Assembly: GCF_005876985.1 (NCBI RefSeq)
Contig: NZ_VAHD01000001.1
Span: forward strand, 682,001-746,000
Length of the DNA stretch: 64,000 bases
Direction: 5' to 3'
From: Rhodoferax bucti
Lineage (GTDB): Bacteria > Pseudomonadota > Gammaproteobacteria > Burkholderiales > Burkholderiaceae_C
The translations under genes were made by a program, and so were the position numbers. Position 1 is the first letter of the stretch, and each line of letters opens with the position of its first letter. The notes below the pieces were generated by a model. That model did not search any database, was not told where the DNA came from, and saw only the letters and a program-made list of their open reading frames with translations. Below are positions 63,258 to 64,000 of this stretch, one piece after another.

Positions 63258-64000
63258 GACAAGTCGCAAAAATTCGCGCAGTATGACCATCCGGCCCAGA
63301 TGGAGCCGCTGCTTCCTGCCGAGCACCGGCTGGGGCCTTTGCTGGAAAAAGCGAACGACCTGATCCGCGCCTCCGACCAACTGGCGGGCAAATGCCAAGT
63401 CGGCGCTCTGGAAGGTCTGCGCGGGCTCCTGCGCGCCATGAACTCGTACTACACCAACCGCATTGAGGGGCAACACACCCTGCCGGTGGAGATCGAACAG
63501 GCCCTGCGCAACGAGTACGCCCCGGACGCAGACCGGGCACGCAAACAGCGCCTCGCCTTGAGCCACATGGCCAGCGAACAGGCCCTGGAGCAGCTGTGGC
63601 CCCAATGGACCTCGCAAGACATCTGGTCTGTGGCCATGGTCCAGAACATTCACCAAGACCTTTTTGCGAGGCTAGACGCTGCAGACCGCCTTTTGCCCGA
63701 CGGCCAGGCCTTGGAGCCCGGCGCACTGCGCACCCAAGAGGTGAGTGTTGGCCGCCATGCAGCGCCGCTCGCCGCAGCAGTCCCGCAATTCTTGAGCCGC
63801 TGGGGCAGCTACTACGTCCATGTCCGGCGGGGCGAAATGCAGGTGCTGGCCATTGCCGCTTCCCACCACCGGCTGGCATGGATTCACCCGTTTGCGGATG
63901 GAAACGGCCGGGTGGCACGCCTGCACACCCATCTGGCGATGGGCCACATGGGGTTGACGAATGGCTTGTGGTCTCCCCTGCGCGCCTTTGCCCGCAGCAC
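63252..64000 (+). CDS. Fic-domain protein (AMP transferase), C-terminus outside window
   Basis: The frame is open from ATG 63252 to the window end (249 codons seen). The Fic motif HPFADGNGRVAR is intact, including the catalytic His, so AMP or another nucleotide group could be transferred to a protein hydroxyl. Residues about 71-76 (TNRIEG) match the inhibitory motif S/T-x3-E-G/N, placed N-terminal to the Fic core as in class II proteins, so the enzyme should be self-inhibited until that helix moves. The preceding gap is only 46 bp, so it may be an addition behind the sugar operon. No antitoxin is seen upstream. Confidence 0.9.
   Translation, partial: MSDKSQKFAQYDHPAQMEPLLPAEHRLGPLLEKANDLIRASDQLAGKCQVGALEGLRGLLRAMNSYYTNRIEGQHTLPVEIEQALRNEYAPDADRARKQRLALSHMASEQALEQLWPQWTSQDIWSVAMVQNIHQDLFARLDAADRLLPDGQALEPGALRTQEVSVGRHAAPLAAAVPQFLSRWGSYYVHVRRGEMQVLAIAASHHRLAWIHPFADGNGRVARLHTHLAMGHMGLTNGLWSPLRAFARS

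Overview
The window is a stretch of high-GC bacterial chromosome with almost no unused space. Gene content and order point to a betaproteobacterium of the order Burkholderiales, family Comamonadaceae; a Rhodoferax-like organism is my best guess, inferred from protein character rather than from any search. The core marker is the replication-origin neighbourhood: mnmE-yidC-yidD-rnpA-rpmH on the minus strand, then a gene-free origin-like gap, then dnaA-dnaN-gyrB on the plus strand. No rRNA, tRNA, CRISPR array, transposase or phage gene was seen.

Layout. 1-8.2 kb: the 3' part of pepP, a small membrane protein, an esterase and a Bcr/CflA drug exporter, a rubredoxin-reductase-like flavoenzyme, malic enzyme (maeB), and a secreted barnase-type RNase with its barstar inhibitor. 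8.3-14.8 kb: the outer-membrane biogenesis and ribosome cluster lptD-surA-rsmA, with amgK and rsmE divergent. 14.8-23.7 kb: an MFS carrier, a chalcone-isomerase-like protein, a GGDEF/EAL protein, a lipase, an M20 peptidase, hyi and the metX-metW pair. metX is preceded by what looks like a SAM-II riboswitch with a terminator. 23.8-25.1 kb: amtB behind a sigma-54-type promoter. 25.2-28.7 kb: a complete bufferin-type RiPP locus (bufA-bufB-bufC-doxX) with a divergent ECF sigma factor and zinc-binding anti-sigma. 28.8-35.7 kb: a glycine-rich RRM protein, an SDR, lptC-kdsC-kdsD, a Kef-type antiporter, apt and an unknown gene. 35.7-45.3 kb: the origin region.

45.3-49.2 kb is the most intriguing part. 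Four overlapping genes directly behind gyrB (DUF3348, DUF802, OmpA-like, DUF2894) encode a probable proton-driven MotA/MotB-type (ZorA/ZorB-like) channel with a very long cytoplasmic tail and two partner proteins of unknown role. 49.2-53.2 kb holds small metabolic genes: a 3-hydroxyacid dehydrogenase relative, a low-molecular-weight tyrosine phosphatase, a RidA relative, a PLP decarboxylase and a flavin reductase. 53.2-63.2 kb is a galactoside uptake and hydrolysis operon: a LacI regulator with two matching 18-bp operators, a CUT1 ABC transporter, a GH2 enzyme and a GH36 alpha-galactosidase. The window ends inside a Fic-domain AMP-transferase gene.

A short interspersed repeat family runs through the window in at least seven places (left block TGCTCTRGCGC, 10-nt spacer, TGCGCAAGCAGCT, then a small palindrome). 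Several copies lie in frame inside or at the end of protein genes (rsmA, bufC, doxX, probably mnmE).
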